Translations under genes and position numbers: made by a program | NCBI GenBank assembly: GCA_902363125.1 | Contig: CABIZD010000003.1 | Location: forward strand, 181,632-245,631 | DNA length: 64,000 nucleotides | Direction: 5' to 3' | Source: Coriobacteriaceae bacterium | Lineage (GTDB): Bacteria; Actinomycetota; Coriobacteriia; Coriobacteriales; Coriobacteriaceae | Shown here: positions 49,191 to 60,936 of the stretch, piece by piece | Layout of the letters: each line of letters opens with the position of its first letter | How positions within the stretch are numbered: the stretch's first letter is position 1 | The notes under the pieces: model-generated | Seen by the model: the letters and a program-made list of their open reading frames with translations, nothing else | Databases searched by the model: none | What the model was told of the DNA's origin: nothing

Positions 49191-49218
49191 TTGTACTTTA
49201 GCGATTGGCTCGTACAAT
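49191..49218 (+). promoter_or_regulatory. Promoter of the atp operon
   Basis: TTGTAC (49191-49196), a 16-bp spacer and TACAAT (49213-49218) lie 63 bp upstream of the first gene of the ATP synthase operon. Confidence 0.6.
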
Positions 49219-49280
49219 AGTCACCAATGTTTGGCGGGAACTGTCCTGTGAGGCGATAAAAAAGGAAAGTGAGGACGCCA

Positions 49281-49592
49281 GTGTTTCAGATAGCCGATCT
49301 GCTCGCTATCGTTGCAGGTGCCATCGCGGGCGCGATTGCCTTCCTTCCCTTTGTCTTTACGCTCAAGCCGGTTCTTGACGATAAGCAGAATGCGGACATG
49401 CTCAAGGGTATGGTGAGTCTCGCGGTCTCGGCAATCGCGTTGCTTGTCTTTACCTTGGTTGTGTTTGTGTTGTTCGGAGAGGCATTTCGCATGTTCCTCC
49501 TGGGCGAGGCGATCGGCTTCGTGGCCTTTATGGCCGCCTGCGCGGTTCGCGTCGCCAAGGTGCTGCGAGATCCTCATGAGGTCGAAAGGTAA
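49281..49592 (+). CDS. AtpI-like small membrane protein at the head of the ATP synthase operon
   Basis: Membrane protein of 103 residues with about four hydrophobic helices (VAGAIAGAIAFLPFVF, SLAVSAIALLVFTLVVFVLF, FMAACAVRVAKVL). Position, size and topology match AtpI/AtpZ-type proteins that help assemble the c-ring. The GTG at 49281 has GTGAGGACGCCA upstream; a GTG at 49269 in the same frame is the alternative. It ends 3 bp before atpB. Confidence 0.7.
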   Translation: MFQIADLLAIVAGAIAGAIAFLPFVFTLKPVLDDKQNADMLKGMVSLAVSAIALLVFTLVVFVLFGEAFRMFLLGEAIGFVAFMAACAVRVAKVLRDPHEVER

Positions 49593-49595
49593 GTC

Positions 49596-50399
49596 GTGGA
49601 AATTTTTGAAAAGCTGCCTGATGAGATTAATCATCTGGTCAGCGAGTTCAGCTCCACCCCTGTCGTGGGCGATCTGAGCTGCGGCATCACGCAGTACTCG
49701 TTTTGGCTGATCGTCTCCACGATCGTGCTCCTGATCGTCCTGGCCGTGTTCAAGAAGAAGCAGACCCTGGTTCCCAAGGGCTTCTTCGTCAACGGTTTCG
49801 AGTACATCATCGAGTACGTCGAGAACGATATCGGCAAGGGTGTCGTGGGTGAGAACTGGAAGAAGCACTTCCCGTTCCTGTGCTCGCTTTTCCTGTTCAT
49901 CCTGATCAATAACATGATCGGCCTGATCCCGGGAATGAAGCCCGGCACCGGCGCAATCGGCTCCACCGCCGCACTCGCCATTTTCGCCTTCGTGTACTTC
50001 ATCTACTACGGATGCAAGGCTCACGGCGTGATCGGCTACATCAAGAGCCTCGCCCCGCAGGGCGTGAGCTTCCCGATGAACGTGCTCGTGTGGGTCGTCG
50101 AGCTTTTCTCGACCTTCCTGCGCCTCATCACGCTTGCCGTCCGTCTGTTCTGCAACATGTTCGCAGGACACGTGGTCATGGGCTCGTTCGCCATCATGGC
50201 GAGCATGTTCATGCAGCCGCTGCTTCAGCAGGTTTCCGCGGCCCACGCCGTCGGCGCCCTGCCTTCGCTGGCCTGGCTTGCCATCCTCATCCTGATCTAT
50301 GCGATCGAGCTTGTGGTCGGCGCCATCCAGGCTTACGTCTTCACGGTCCTTACCGCCGTGTATGTCTCCGAGGCAGAGGAGGTCGCGGAGGAGGAGTAG
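49596..50399 (+). CDS. atpB: ATP synthase F0 subunit a
   Basis: Proton channel subunit of F1F0 ATP synthase, 267 residues, with five or six helices. The essential Arg is in LRLITLAVRLFCNMFAGH (~residue 178), and the end ELVVGAIQAYVFTVLTAVYV is the family's last helix. The GTG start 49596 follows GAAAGGTAAGTC after a 3-bp gap. Confidence 0.95.
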   Translation: MEIFEKLPDEINHLVSEFSSTPVVGDLSCGITQYSFWLIVSTIVLLIVLAVFKKKQTLVPKGFFVNGFEYIIEYVENDIGKGVVGENWKKHFPFLCSLFLFILINNMIGLIPGMKPGTGAIGSTAALAIFAFVYFIYYGCKAHGVIGYIKSLAPQGVSFPMNVLVWVVELFSTFLRLITLAVRLFCNMFAGHVVMGSFAIMASMFMQPLLQQVSAAHAVGALPSLAWLAILILIYAIELVVGAIQAYVFTVLTAVYVSEAEEVAEEE

Positions 50400-50523
50400 T
50401 CTTCCGTTCGTGCCTTAAAGGTAAGGCAATTCGTTAAACCGCCGGTGCCCGTACCCATGGAGCCCGGCAGTTATAAAAAGGTTATCCTGCGTGAAATAAG
50501 ACACGCACGACAAAGGAGGAATC

Positions 50524-50718
50524 GTGGGAGTTATCGGTTACGGTCTCGGTGTTATCGGCGCTGGTCTTGCTATCGGCCTGTCTGCTCTGGGTGCTACGGG
50601 TGCTATGGCCCGTCAGCCTGAGGTCCAGGGCCGCGTGTTCACCGTCTTCATCATGGGCTCCGCTTTCGGCGAGGCTCTGGCTCTGATCGGCTTCGTTGTC
50701 GCGCTGATCGTTAAATAG
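50524..50718 (+). CDS. atpE: ATP synthase F0 subunit c
   Basis: Proteolipid that forms the rotor ring, 64 residues, two helices joined by the loop RQPE (30-33). The ion-carrying residue is Glu50 in FGEALALIGF; the residue after it is Ala, not the Ser/Thr of Na+-type rings, so proton coupling is likely. It is shorter than the usual 70-80 residues. The GTG start at 50524 has a strong AAAGGAGGAATC. The 124-bp gap before it (50400-50523) may allow separate, stronger translation. Confidence 0.95.
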   Translation: MGVIGYGLGVIGAGLAIGLSALGATGAMARQPEVQGRVFTVFIMGSAFGEALALIGFVVALIVK

Positions 50719-50733
50719 CACGGAGCGTCAAGT

Positions 50734-51336
50734 ATGAATCTTTCATCCCAGAAGAGCGCGATCGCACTCTCCGCGTCCGCGGCCGCGCTGCTCATGCCGG
50801 TTTCCGCGTTCGCCGAGGACGGCGCCGCCGGTGCGGACATCCTCATCCCTAAGATGGCGGAGTTCATCCCGGCGCTTATCGCCTTCCTGATTATCTGGAT
50901 CGTGCTGGCCAAGGTCGCCCTGCCGGGCATCATGAAAACCATGGAGGAGCGCGGCAAGAAGATCGAGGAGAGCCTCGACGAGGCCGAGAAGACCAAGCAG
51001 GAGGCTATCGCCAAGCGCGCTGAGTCCGACTCGATCGTCACCGACGCCCGTCGTCAGGCTGCCGACATCGTTCTCGAGGCCCGTAAGGACGCCGAGTCCG
51101 AGCGTGCCCGTATCATCGAGGCTGCTCACAAGGAGGCCGAGGAGATCATCGCCAAGGCCCATACGACCGTCGAGGACGAGCGCAAGTCCATCTACGCCGG
51201 TGCCGCGAGCTCCATCGCCGACCTGTCCGTTGCCGTCGCCACCAAGATCGTGGGCGAGGCACTCGAGGACGATGCCGAGCAGAAGAAGCTCATCGAGCGC
51301 TACATCCAGGAAGCAGGTAGCCTGAATGCCGACTAG
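50734..51336 (+). CDS. atpF: ATP synthase F0 subunit b
   Basis: Stator stalk subunit of 200 residues. A membrane helix at ~44-62 (FIPALIAFLIIWIVLAKVAL) is followed by a long coiled coil (~70-185). The N-terminus is unusual for subunit b: a signal-peptide-like stretch (SASAAALLMPVSAFAED, with an AFA cleavage-like site near 27) comes before the usual helix. It starts 15 bp after atpE and overlaps atpH by 11 bp. Confidence 0.94.
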   Translation: MNLSSQKSAIALSASAAALLMPVSAFAEDGAAGADILIPKMAEFIPALIAFLIIWIVLAKVALPGIMKTMEERGKKIEESLDEAEKTKQEAIAKRAESDSIVTDARRQAADIVLEARKDAESERARIIEAAHKEAEEIIAKAHTTVEDERKSIYAGAASSIADLSVAVATKIVGEALEDDAEQKKLIERYIQEAGSLNAD

Positions 51337-51802
51337 CCGCTATCAGGACAAGGTGCTCGAGACCTACGCGCGTTCCCTTTTGGAAGCCGCCAAGGCCGAG
51401 AACCATGTGTTCGAGGACCTCGAGATGGTCGAGCGTTTGGCTTCTGCCAGCCCCGAGATCATCGCCGTGCTCGACACCATGTCCAAGCGCGACCAGCTCG
51501 ACCTTCTTCCCAAGGTGGCAGCTGCCTTTAAGTATGTTGCCGAGGAAGACGAGGATGTAGTGGGCGTGACCGTCACCACGGCGATCCCGCTCGACGACGA
51601 GCTGCGTCAAACCATCACTAAGAAATGCGAGCAGGACTTCGGCCGCAAGGTATTCCTTATCGAGCAGGTCGACCCGTCTATCGTGGGCGGCCTGGTGCTC
51701 GAGGCCCGCGGCGAGCGTCGTGACATTTCCGTCAAGACGCAGCTGCGCATCGCGCAGGAGACCCTCGCAAACTCTGCTAATTCGTACGGAGGTGAAGCCT
51801 AA
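51326..51802 (+). CDS. atpH: ATP synthase F1 subunit delta
   Basis: Peripheral-stalk subunit of 158 residues, linking b to alpha. OSCP-family pattern: [13 protein letters not shown] near the start and [24 protein letters not shown] near 112. It overlaps atpF and its stop shares one base with the atpA start. Confidence 0.94.
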   Translation: MPTSRYQDKVLETYARSLLEAAKAENHVFEDLEMVERLASASPEIIAVLDTMSKRDQLDLLPKVAAAFKYVAEEDEDVVGVTVTTAIPLDDELRQTITKKCEQDFGRKVFLIEQVDPSIVGGLVLEARGERRDISVKTQLRIAQETLANSANSYGGEA

Positions 51803-53400
51803 TGTCCGAAACCCTCAATGCCCAGGATATCGCCAAGAAACTGCAGGAGCAGCTCACGAGCCTCTCCGCGACGGTCGATACGCATGAGGTTTCAACGGTC
51901 GACGAGGTAGGCGACGGCATCGCGCGCGTCTCCGGCCTCAAGAGCGCCATGGCAGGCGAGCTTCTGGAGTTCAAGAGCTCCGATACCGGTGAGACCGTCT
52001 TCGGCCTTGCCCAGAACCTTGACCGTGACGAGGTCGGCGCCGTTCTGTTCGGTGCCGTCGACTCCATCAAGGAAGGCGACGAGTGCCGCACCACTGGCCG
52101 CATTATGGATATCCCCGTGAGCCGTGCCATGCTCGGCCGCGTCGTCAATCCGCTCGGCCAGCCCATCGACGGCCTGGGCGACATCGTCGCCACGCACCGT
52201 CGCCCCATCGAGTTCAAGGCTCCCGGCGTCATCGATCGTACCCCGGTGTGCGAGCCGGTTCAGACCGGTCTGCTCGCTATCGACTCCATGGTGCCTATTG
52301 GCCGCGGTCAGCGTGAGCTCATCATCGGCGACCGTAAGACCGGTAAGACCGCCATCGCCATCGACGCTATCCTCAACCAGCGCGGCAAGGGCATGGTCTG
52401 CATCTATGTCGCCATCGGCCAGAAGGCCTCCACGGTTGCCAACATCCGTGAGACCCTCGCTCAGCACGGTGCGCTCGACTACACCATCATCGTTTCGGCC
52501 ACTGCTGCCGATTCCGCCCCTATGCAGTACATCGCGCCTATGGCCGGTGCCGCTATTGGCGAGTTCTTCATGTACAACGGCGAGGACGGCAAGCCCGCCA
52601 GCGAGACCAACCCCGGTGGCCACGTGCTCGTCATCTACGATGACCTGTCCAAGCAGGCCGTGGCCTACCGTCAGATGTCGCTGACGCTGCATCGTCCGCC
52701 CGGACGCGAGGCCTATCCTGGCGACATCTTCTACCTGCACTCTCGTCTGCTCGAGCGTGCCGTCAAGATGTCCAAGAAGAACGGTTACGGCTCCATGACG
52801 GCTCTTCCGATCATCGAGACCCAGGACGGCGACGTCTCGGCCTACATTCCGACCAACGTCATTTCCATTACCGATGGTCAGATCTACCTGCAGTCCGAAC
52901 TCTTCTTCCAGGGCCAGCGCCCGGCAGTCGACGTGGGCATTTCCGTGTCCCGCGTCGGTGGCGACGCGCAGACCAAGGCTATGAAGCAGGTCGCCGGCAA
53001 CCTCCGTCTGGACCTCGCTTCGTACCAGGAGCTCGCCGGCTTTACGCAGTTCGGCTCCGACCTCGACGAGGCTACTCAGAAGCAGCTGACCCATGGTGCC
53101 CGCATGACCGAGCTCCTGAAGCAGCCGCGTTACAAGCCGTTTGAGGTTGGCGAGCAGATCGTTACGCTGTTCGCTGGCAACGAGGGCTTCCTGGATGACC
53201 TGGAGATCGCCGACGTGCTGCCTTTCCGTGCCGAGCTCATCGAGTACATGGACAATGGCTTTGGCTCGCTGCTCGACAAGGTTCGCGCCAAGAAGATCGA
53301 TGATGACACCAAGGCTGAGCTCTTGCGCGTCATCGGCGACTTCAAGCAGCAGTTCATGGCCAAGCACCATTCGGATGTTTCTGGATCAGAGGAGAACTAA
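51802..53400 (+). CDS. atpA: ATP synthase F1 subunit alpha
   Basis: Non-catalytic nucleotide-binding subunit of 532 residues. The P-loop is [13 protein letters not shown] near 176, and the Arg finger region is in [14 protein letters not shown] near 375. ATG 51802 has GGAGGTGAAGCCT upstream and overlaps the atpH stop by one base. A C-terminal tail ([15 protein letters not shown]) is longer than in E. coli. Confidence 0.97.
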   Translation: MSETLNAQDIAKKLQEQLTSLSATVDTHEVSTVDEVGDGIARVSGLKSAMAGELLEFKSSDTGETVFGLAQNLDRDEVGAVLFGAVDSIKEGDECRTTGRIMDIPVSRAMLGRVVNPLGQPIDGLGDIVATHRRPIEFKAPGVIDRTPVCEPVQTGLLAIDSMVPIGRGQRELIIGDRKTGKTAIAIDAILNQRGKGMVCIYVAIGQKASTVANIRETLAQHGALDYTIIVSATAADSAPMQYIAPMAGAAIGEFFMYNGEDGKPASETNPGGHVLVIYDDLSKQAVAYRQMSLTLHRPPGREAYPGDIFYLHSRLLERAVKMSKKNGYGSMTALPIIETQDGDVSAYIPTNVISITDGQIYLQSELFFQGQRPAVDVGISVSRVGGDAQTKAMKQVAGNLRLDLASYQELAGFTQFGSDLDEATQKQLTHGARMTELLKQPRYKPFEVGEQIVTLFAGNEGFLDDLEIADVLPFRAELIEYMDNGFGSLLDKVRAKKIDDDTKAELLRVIGDFKQQFMAKHHSDVSGSEEN

Positions 53401-53405
53401 GCCCC

Positions 53406-55768
<2,363 letters not shown>

Positions 55769-55771
55769 GTT

Positions 55772-56164
55772 ATGCGTATCCGCATCGTGTGCCCCGTGAG
55801 CTGCGCCTATGAGGGCGACGCTGCGTTTGTGTCGATTCCGTCCACGGATGGCGAGTTTGGCGTTCTGCCTGCTCACTCCAGCGAGATCTGCACGATCGAC
55901 CGCGGTTACGTTCGCGTTTCCGATAAGGCCATGGGCACTGTCGACCACACGTTTGCCGTGGCCGGCGGCTATGCCCAGGTTGCGGACGATGTCGTGACCG
56001 TTCTCGCCGAGCGCGCTTGCGATTTGGCGACCGTCGATGCCGACAAGCTTAAAGCTGATATTCAAGGTTTTGAAGAGAAGCTGGGTAATTTGTCGGAGGA
56101 TGATGCACGCCGCGCCTACCTCTATAATGAAATCGCATGGTGTAAGCTCAAGCTTGCCCAATAG
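55772..56164 (+). CDS. atpC: ATP synthase F1 subunit epsilon
   Basis: Rotor subunit and regulator of 130 residues. The beta-sandwich carries FGVLPAHSS and VAGGYAQVADDVVTVLAERA, and a C-terminal helical hairpin follows (DDARRAYLYNEIAWCKLKLAQ). Last gene of the atp operon, followed by a strong terminator. Confidence 0.94.
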   Translation: MRIRIVCPVSCAYEGDAAFVSIPSTDGEFGVLPAHSSEICTIDRGYVRVSDKAMGTVDHTFAVAGGYAQVADDVVTVLAERACDLATVDADKLKADIQGFEEKLGNLSEDDARRAYLYNEIAWCKLKLAQ

Positions 56165-56200
56165 TCAAACGATTTAGCGTTCGACCATTTGCGAACACAT

Positions 56201-56239
56201 CATGCCCGGGATGGCCCAGCCATCCCGGGCATGCTTTTT
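56201..56239 (+). terminator. Terminator of the atp operon
   Basis: A perfect 14-bp stem, CATGCCCGGGATGG (56201-56214) with CCATCCCGGGCATG (56220-56233), followed by CTTTTTG. Confidence 0.9.
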
Positions 56240-56252
56240 GAAAGGGTAGACC

Positions 56253-57536
56253 TTGGATATTATCCGCGTTGAGGGTGGCCACGCCATCGGAGGCTCCGTG
56301 CCCGTTTCGGGCGCCAAGAACTCCGCACTCAAACTCATGGCGGCAACGCTTCTGGCGCCGGGCAAGACGACGCTGCAGAACGTGCCCGATATTTCCGATG
56401 TCCACGTGATGGGCAAGGTGCTCAAGGGCATGGGCGCTACGATCGATGTTCTCGACGAGCACACGCTCGAGATTGATACCTCTCAGGTCGATTCTTGGGA
56501 GGCCCCCTACGAGCTCGTTGCCAAGATGCGTGCTTCCACAGCCGTGATGGGACCCCTGCTGGGTCGCTTCCATCGCGCCAAGATCGCCATGCCGGGCGGC
56601 TGCAACCTGGGTGCTCGCAAGATCGATATGCACATTCTTGGTCTCGAGGCCCTGGGCGTTGAGTTCGATACCGCCCACGGTTACATCAACGCTAATGCGC
56701 CCCAAGGTCTGCGCGGTACCACCGTCACGCTCGAGTTCGCCAGTGTCGGTGCGACCGAGAACCTCATTATGGCATCCGTGCGCGCGAAGGGTACCACGGT
56801 TATCGACAATGCCGCCCGCGAGCCCGAGATCGTCGATCTCGCCAACATGCTCAACGAGATGGGCGCTAAGATTGTCGGCGCCGGTACGCCTGTCGTGACC
56901 ATCGAGGGCGTGGAAGAGCTGCATCCCGTTACCCATCGCGTAGTGGGCGACCGCATCGAGGCCGGCACCTTTATCGTCGCCGGTGCGTTGATGGCCGACG
57001 ATCGCGGTGTCGACGTCACGGGTTTTTGCCCCATTCACTTGGGCATGGTACTCAAGAAGATGGAGCTCATGGGTATCGACTGCGAGCGCGTCGAGGATGG
57101 CGTCCATGTAAACCGTGCCGAGCGTATCAAGCCGGTCGACATCCAGACGCTTCCGTTCCCCGGCTTCCCGACGGACATGCAGGCGCAGATTATGGTGCTC
57201 TCCGCCCTTGCCGATGGTAGCTCCGTTATCACCGAGAACATCTTCGAGAATCGCTTTATGTTTGCCTCTGAGCTGGTGCGCATGGGTGCCGACATTCGTA
57301 TCGAGAGCCATCATGCCATGATTCATGGCGTCAAGGGCTTCTCGGGTGCACAGGTTACCTCGCCCGATCTGCGTGGCGGAGCGGCCCTCGTCGTAGCGGG
57401 CTTGATCGCCGACGGGACGACCGAGGTTTCGGCCATCCATCACATCAAGCGCGGCTACGAGCGGTTTGTCGAAAAGCTGCAGGCGCTTGGCGCGCATGTC
57501 GAGCATGCTACCGTCCCCGATCCCGTCATCTACTAA
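56253..57536 (+). CDS. murA: UDP-N-acetylglucosamine 1-carboxyvinyltransferase
   Basis: First committed enzyme of peptidoglycan synthesis, 427 residues. The substrate site is SGAKNSALKLMAATLL near 20, where many MurA have KNAAL, and the fosfomycin-sensitive Cys117 is present in MPGGCNLGARKIDMH, so fosfomycin should bind. The start is a TTG at 56253 behind GAAAGGGTAGACC, just after the atp terminator. It is followed by an LCP-family wall ligase, so murA and this gene form a cell-wall pair. Confidence 0.95.
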   Translation: MDIIRVEGGHAIGGSVPVSGAKNSALKLMAATLLAPGKTTLQNVPDISDVHVMGKVLKGMGATIDVLDEHTLEIDTSQVDSWEAPYELVAKMRASTAVMGPLLGRFHRAKIAMPGGCNLGARKIDMHILGLEALGVEFDTAHGYINANAPQGLRGTTVTLEFASVGATENLIMASVRAKGTTVIDNAAREPEIVDLANMLNEMGAKIVGAGTPVVTIEGVEELHPVTHRVVGDRIEAGTFIVAGALMADDRGVDVTGFCPIHLGMVLKKMELMGIDCERVEDGVHVNRAERIKPVDIQTLPFPGFPTDMQAQIMVLSALADGSSVITENIFENRFMFASELVRMGADIRIESHHAMIHGVKGFSGAQVTSPDLRGGAALVVAGLIADGTTEVSAIHHIKRGYERFVEKLQALGAHVEHATVPDPVIY

Positions 57537-57548
57537 TACAGGTTGCCT

Positions 57549-58784
57549 ATGTTTAATAAAAAACCCCTCGCGGATACCACCACCCGAAGACCCTCAACTG
57601 GTGCGCAGGCCAAGATCTACAGTCGCGATAACGTGGCTCGCTATTCCGAGCGCGCTCGTCAACGTCGCCGTAGCCACACGATTCGTCACGTCGCGCTCAT
57701 TGTCGTGCTTGGCGTGCTGCTGAGTGCCACTACCGCTGCCGGCCTGTGGTTTGCCACCATTATGGGCAAGCTCGGCGATTCTAATGTCATTACCGACAAT
57801 CTGCGTCGGGTTCTGGTTGACACCGATGAGGCAAAGGATCCGTTCTACGTGCTGCTTCTTGGCACCGACGGCCGTCCGGGCGAGGATACGTATCGTGCCG
57901 ACTCGATTATCCTGGCACGCATCGACCCCACGCAAAAACAGGCGACGCTCATTTCCGTTCCGCGCGACACCAAGGTCGAGTACAAGGGCGAGACCATGAA
58001 GATCAACGCCTGCCATACCGTTGGCGGCGCCGAGGCCATGGTCGAGGCGGTCAACGAGCTGTGCGGTGTTCAGATTTCCCACTATGCCGAGGTCAGCTTC
58101 GACGGTATGCAGGCGCTGATTGATTCGGTTGGCGGTATCGACATTAACGCAACCGATGATGTTGACGACCCCGAGCACCTGGATATTAAGATTACCGCTG
58201 GCCAGCAGCATATGGACGGTGCCACCGCCCTTACCTATGCCCGCTGCCGCTACACCTATGCCGACGGCGATTACACGCGCATGCGCCACCAGCGTCAGGT
58301 GCTTGGCGCCCTTGCCAACCAGATTCTCAATAACTTCGATGCCACAAAGATCTTTGGCCTGGTTAATTCGCTGTCCGATATGCTCGTAACCGATATGAGC
58401 GTTCAGGATATCGTGGCTACGGTCAACGCCATGCGCGGTATGGATGTCGACGGTATCTACTCGGCCAACCTGCCCTCGTACGCCGACGACAGCACCATGA
58501 TCGACGGTGTGAGCTACGTCTTTGTCTACGAGGACGAGCTCAAGGAAATGATGGAGCGCGTCGATGCCGGCAAGGATCCCAAGGGTCCCAACACCATGGG
58601 TCTTTCCGACGGTTCCAGCTCTACGATCGGTGACCTGAACAACAACACGTCTGACGACTACGCAAACGGTACCGCAACCTCATCGGTCAGCTCTGACGAT
58701 TCCGATGACTCAAGCGATTCAAGCGATTCGGACTACTACGAAGAGCCCACCGGCGACGGCAACGGCTACGAAGCCAACTATTAG
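57549..58784 (+). CDS. LytR-CpsA-Psr (LCP) family wall-polymer ligase
   Basis: Membrane-anchored enzyme that attaches teichoic acids or capsular polymers to peptidoglycan. The 411-residue protein has a basic cytoplasmic start, one transmembrane helix near 43-68 (HVALIVVLGVLLSATTAAGL), then the LCP domain: LLGTDGRPGEDTYRADSIIL, VPRDTKVEY and YARCRYTYADGDYTRMRHQR with the conserved Arg and Asp. A 70-residue C-terminal tail ends in a Ser/Asp-rich stretch (SSDDSDDSSDSSDSDYYEE). ATG 57549, 12 bp after murA; weak RBS, likely coupled. Confidence 0.9.
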   Translation: MFNKKPLADTTTRRPSTGAQAKIYSRDNVARYSERARQRRRSHTIRHVALIVVLGVLLSATTAAGLWFATIMGKLGDSNVITDNLRRVLVDTDEAKDPFYVLLLGTDGRPGEDTYRADSIILARIDPTQKQATLISVPRDTKVEYKGETMKINACHTVGGAEAMVEAVNELCGVQISHYAEVSFDGMQALIDSVGGIDINATDDVDDPEHLDIKITAGQQHMDGATALTYARCRYTYADGDYTRMRHQRQVLGALANQILNNFDATKIFGLVNSLSDMLVTDMSVQDIVATVNAMRGMDVDGIYSANLPSYADDSTMIDGVSYVFVYEDELKEMMERVDAGKDPKGPNTMGLSDGSSSTIGDLNNNTSDDYANGTATSSVSSDDSDDSSDSSDSDYYEEPTGDGNGYEANY

Positions 58785-58785
58785 A

Positions 58786-58932
58786 GTTACGCGGGCTTAC
58801 CAGCCCGCGTAACGGCTCGACGCTGCGCGCCGCCCAGAGCGACAATTTGTCATTCAAAAGGCAGGGCATGACCAGAAGGTCAATGCCCTGCCTTTTTCAT
58901 GCCAACTTGTTCGCTCTGGACGTCGCTCGCTG
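58786..58932. repeat. R3 element, copy 3
   Basis: Module A stem GTTACGCGGGC / GCCCGCGTAAC (58786-58813), then GGCTCGACGCTGCGCGCCG. Module B hairpin GGCAGGGCAT / ATGCCCTGCC (58860-58892), TTTTT tail, outer arms as in the other copies. It starts one base after the LCP stop. Confidence 0.78.
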
Positions 58933-58981
58933 ACGTTGATTCAACCAGCGATGTCGTCACTTGCAGTTGGGTAGTCCACTT

Positions 58982-59008
58982 GGCACTTGGGGACGTTCCT
59001 TTTGTGCC
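58982..59008. repeat. R1-family hairpin
   Basis: GGCAC (58982-58986) and GTGCC (59004-59008) close around TTGGGGACGTTCCTTTT, the R1 core. A second partial core, TTTGGGACACTCCTT, follows directly. Confidence 0.55.
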
Positions 59009-59070
59009 GGCAGTTTGGGACACTCCTTGCGTTAAGAGGCTGGCGTGCGTCAACCTATTCTCGTTGCAGT

Positions 59071-59108
59071 AAAAAAATCGCCCCGTTCTTGGTTGAGGAC
59101 GGGGCAAT
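59071..59108 (-). terminator. Terminator of pepT
   Basis: On the minus strand GCCCCGT pairs with ACGGGGC (59105-59080) and is followed by GATTTTTTT. Confidence 0.75.
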
Positions 59109-59135
59109 TCGTCTTTTGGACTTGTGCAGCCAGGC

Positions 59136-60383
59136 TTATGCAAAGCGGGCGACGAGCTCCTGGAGCACGTCGGTCATCTTGACGAGCGAACTGACCGGGA
59201 CGAACTCGTTGACGCCGTGGTAGCAATAGCCGCCGGTGGAAAGGTTGGGGCAGGGCAGACCGCGGAACGACAGCTGAGCGCCGTCGGTGCCGCCGCGAAT
59301 CGGCAGCACTTGGGGCTCAACGCCGCAGGCAAGGTAGGCTTCCTTGGCAACATCAATAAGCTCGGGATAGTCACGAACGATCTCGGCCATATTTCGATAC
59401 TGCTGCCTAATCTCGACCGTCACGCGCTCCTCACCCAGACGCTGGTTGAGCATCGAGGCGGCGGCATCAATAAGGTCGAGTTTCTGCTGGAACTTGGCGG
59501 CGTCATGGTCGCGGACGATATAGCGCGCTGTGGCATGATCGACGGTCGCAGATACACCCTCAAGGTGATAAAAGCCCTCGTAGCCTTCCGTATACTCCGG
59601 GCGCTGCACGTAGGGGAGCAACGCGTTGAAGTCGCAGAACAGATTGCCTGCGTTGATCATACGGCCCTTGGCGTCGCCCGGGTGGATGGACTGGCCCTCA
59701 AAGCGGACGGTCGCCTCGGCGGCGTTAAAGCACTCCCACTCCAGCTCGCCGATGGGGCCGCCGTCGACCGTGTAGGCGTACTTGCAGCCAAAGGTATCGA
59801 TATCCAACAGCTCGGCTCCGTGACCGATCTCCTCGTCAGGGCAGAAGCAAATGCCGAGTGCGGGATGGGGCAGGGAGGGATCCTGAGCGATACGCGCGAC
59901 AAGCGACATGATCTCGGCGACGCCTGCCTTGTCGTCCGCGCCCAGCAGCGTGGTGCCATCGCTGCAGACCAGGTCCTCACCCGCGAGGTCGTTCAGGGCG
60001 GGAAGCTTGGCGGTGCTCATGGCAACGGGCTTACCGTCAACCGTGCCGCAGACCAGGTCGCCGCCTTCGTAGTGTACGATGTGCGGCTTCACGCCGGCAC
60101 CCGGTGCAACTTCGGTGGTGTCGAGATGGGCGATCAGGCCCAGGGCGGGCTTGTCCTCAGCGCCCGCACTTGCGGGGATATGCGCGCAGACATAGGCGTG
60201 CTCGGTCACGTGGGCATCTTTCGCACCAAGCTCGCGCAGCTCTTCAGCCAGCACGTTGGCAAGGTCAAACTGAACGGCGCTCGAGGGTACCTGGTCACAG
60301 TTTGCATCCTCGGACTGCGTGTTGATCTGGACGTAGCGCAAAAAGCGTTCGAGGACATCGGGGCTCGTGGTGGTGTTTTCCAT
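59136..60383 (-). CDS. pepT: Peptidase T (tripeptide aminopeptidase)
   Basis: Zinc M20B aminopeptidase of 415 residues that frees the N-terminal residue of tripeptides. Metal site motifs: GLIAHLDTTEVAPG (His, near 82), TLLGADDKAGVAEI (bridging Asp), CFCPDEEIGHGAELL (catalytic Glu pair), and the C-terminal RGGTDGAQLSFRGLPCPNLS and GYCYHGVNEF. ATG 60383 has GGAG at a 9-bp distance; a longer frame lacks an RBS. It is convergent with the LCP gene and divergent from the DtxR gene. Confidence 0.94.
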   Translation of the reverse strand: MENTTTSPDVLERFLRYVQINTQSEDANCDQVPSSAVQFDLANVLAEELRELGAKDAHVTEHAYVCAHIPASAGAEDKPALGLIAHLDTTEVAPGAGVKPHIVHYEGGDLVCGTVDGKPVAMSTAKLPALNDLAGEDLVCSDGTTLLGADDKAGVAEIMSLVARIAQDPSLPHPALGICFCPDEEIGHGAELLDIDTFGCKYAYTVDGGPIGELEWECFNAAEATVRFEGQSIHPGDAKGRMINAGNLFCDFNALLPYVQRPEYTEGYEGFYHLEGVSATVDHATARYIVRDHDAAKFQQKLDLIDAAASMLNQRLGEERVTVEIRQQYRNMAEIVRDYPELIDVAKEAYLACGVEPQVLPIRGGTDGAQLSFRGLPCPNLSTGGYCYHGVNEFVPVSSLVKMTDVLQELVARFA

Positions 60384-60503
60384 AAAGACCGCTCCAATCT
60401 TGGTCGTCGTGTGCAACAAGAACTCTAGCACGGTATGCCACGGCATACCACGACGCTTGGATGGGGTAGAATCAGCCATTGAATGCAGAAGGGACGGAAG
60501 ATC

Positions 60504-60926
60504 ATGGATACGACAAATAGCTCGCGCGAACTACATCTGACGGTGGCGAACGAAGACTACTTGGAGTGCATGGTTCGCATTGAAAGCGAAGAGGGGGAAA
60601 CCAACGGCGTGCGATCGGTCGACATCGCGCAGCGCCTTGGCGTCTCCAAGGCATCGGTCAATAAAGCGGTTTCGGCGCTCAAGGCATCCGAGCTTGTCGA
60701 GCAATCGCACTACGGCAAGGTGATCCTGACCGATCGCGGCCGCGAGGTTGGTACGGCTATCTGGTACCGTCATCGCCTCATCCGCACGTTTTTGGTTCAG
60801 GAGCTCGGTGTCGAATTTGAGCGAGCCGATTCCGAGGCCTGCATGATGGAGCATGCGCTATCCGAGGACACGATGAGCCGCTGGCTCGCCTATCTCGAAA
60901 AGCAGGGAATCAGCGTCGAGGAATAG
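60504..60926 (+). CDS. DtxR/MntR-family metal-dependent regulator
   Basis: Iron- or manganese-dependent repressor of 140 residues. A winged helix is at ~15-75 (YLECMVRIESEEGETNGVRS, DIAQRLGVSKASVNKAV), and the dimerisation/metal domain at ~76-140 has HRLIRTFLVQELGVEFERAD and ACMMEHALSEDT. It lacks a C-terminal SH3 domain, as in MntR. Metal-site residues: His and Glu in HRLIR and MEHALSED. ATG 60504 follows GACGGAAGATC. It is divergent from pepT and 10 bp before the homocysteine methyltransferase gene, so it may be co-transcribed with it. Its target genes are not visible here. Confidence 0.88.
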   Translation: MDTTNSSRELHLTVANEDYLECMVRIESEEGETNGVRSVDIAQRLGVSKASVNKAVSALKASELVEQSHYGKVILTDRGREVGTAIWYRHRLIRTFLVQELGVEFERADSEACMMEHALSEDTMSRWLAYLEKQGISVEE

Positions 60927-60936
60927 CGGGATATAT

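Noticed and set aside
48999-49280. tRNA or small RNA gene between upp and the atp operon
   Set aside because: A sequence like GGTTCGA was noticed (TTCGAGAAAAA near 49107), but no cloverleaf could be drawn; only a hairpin and a promoter are supported.
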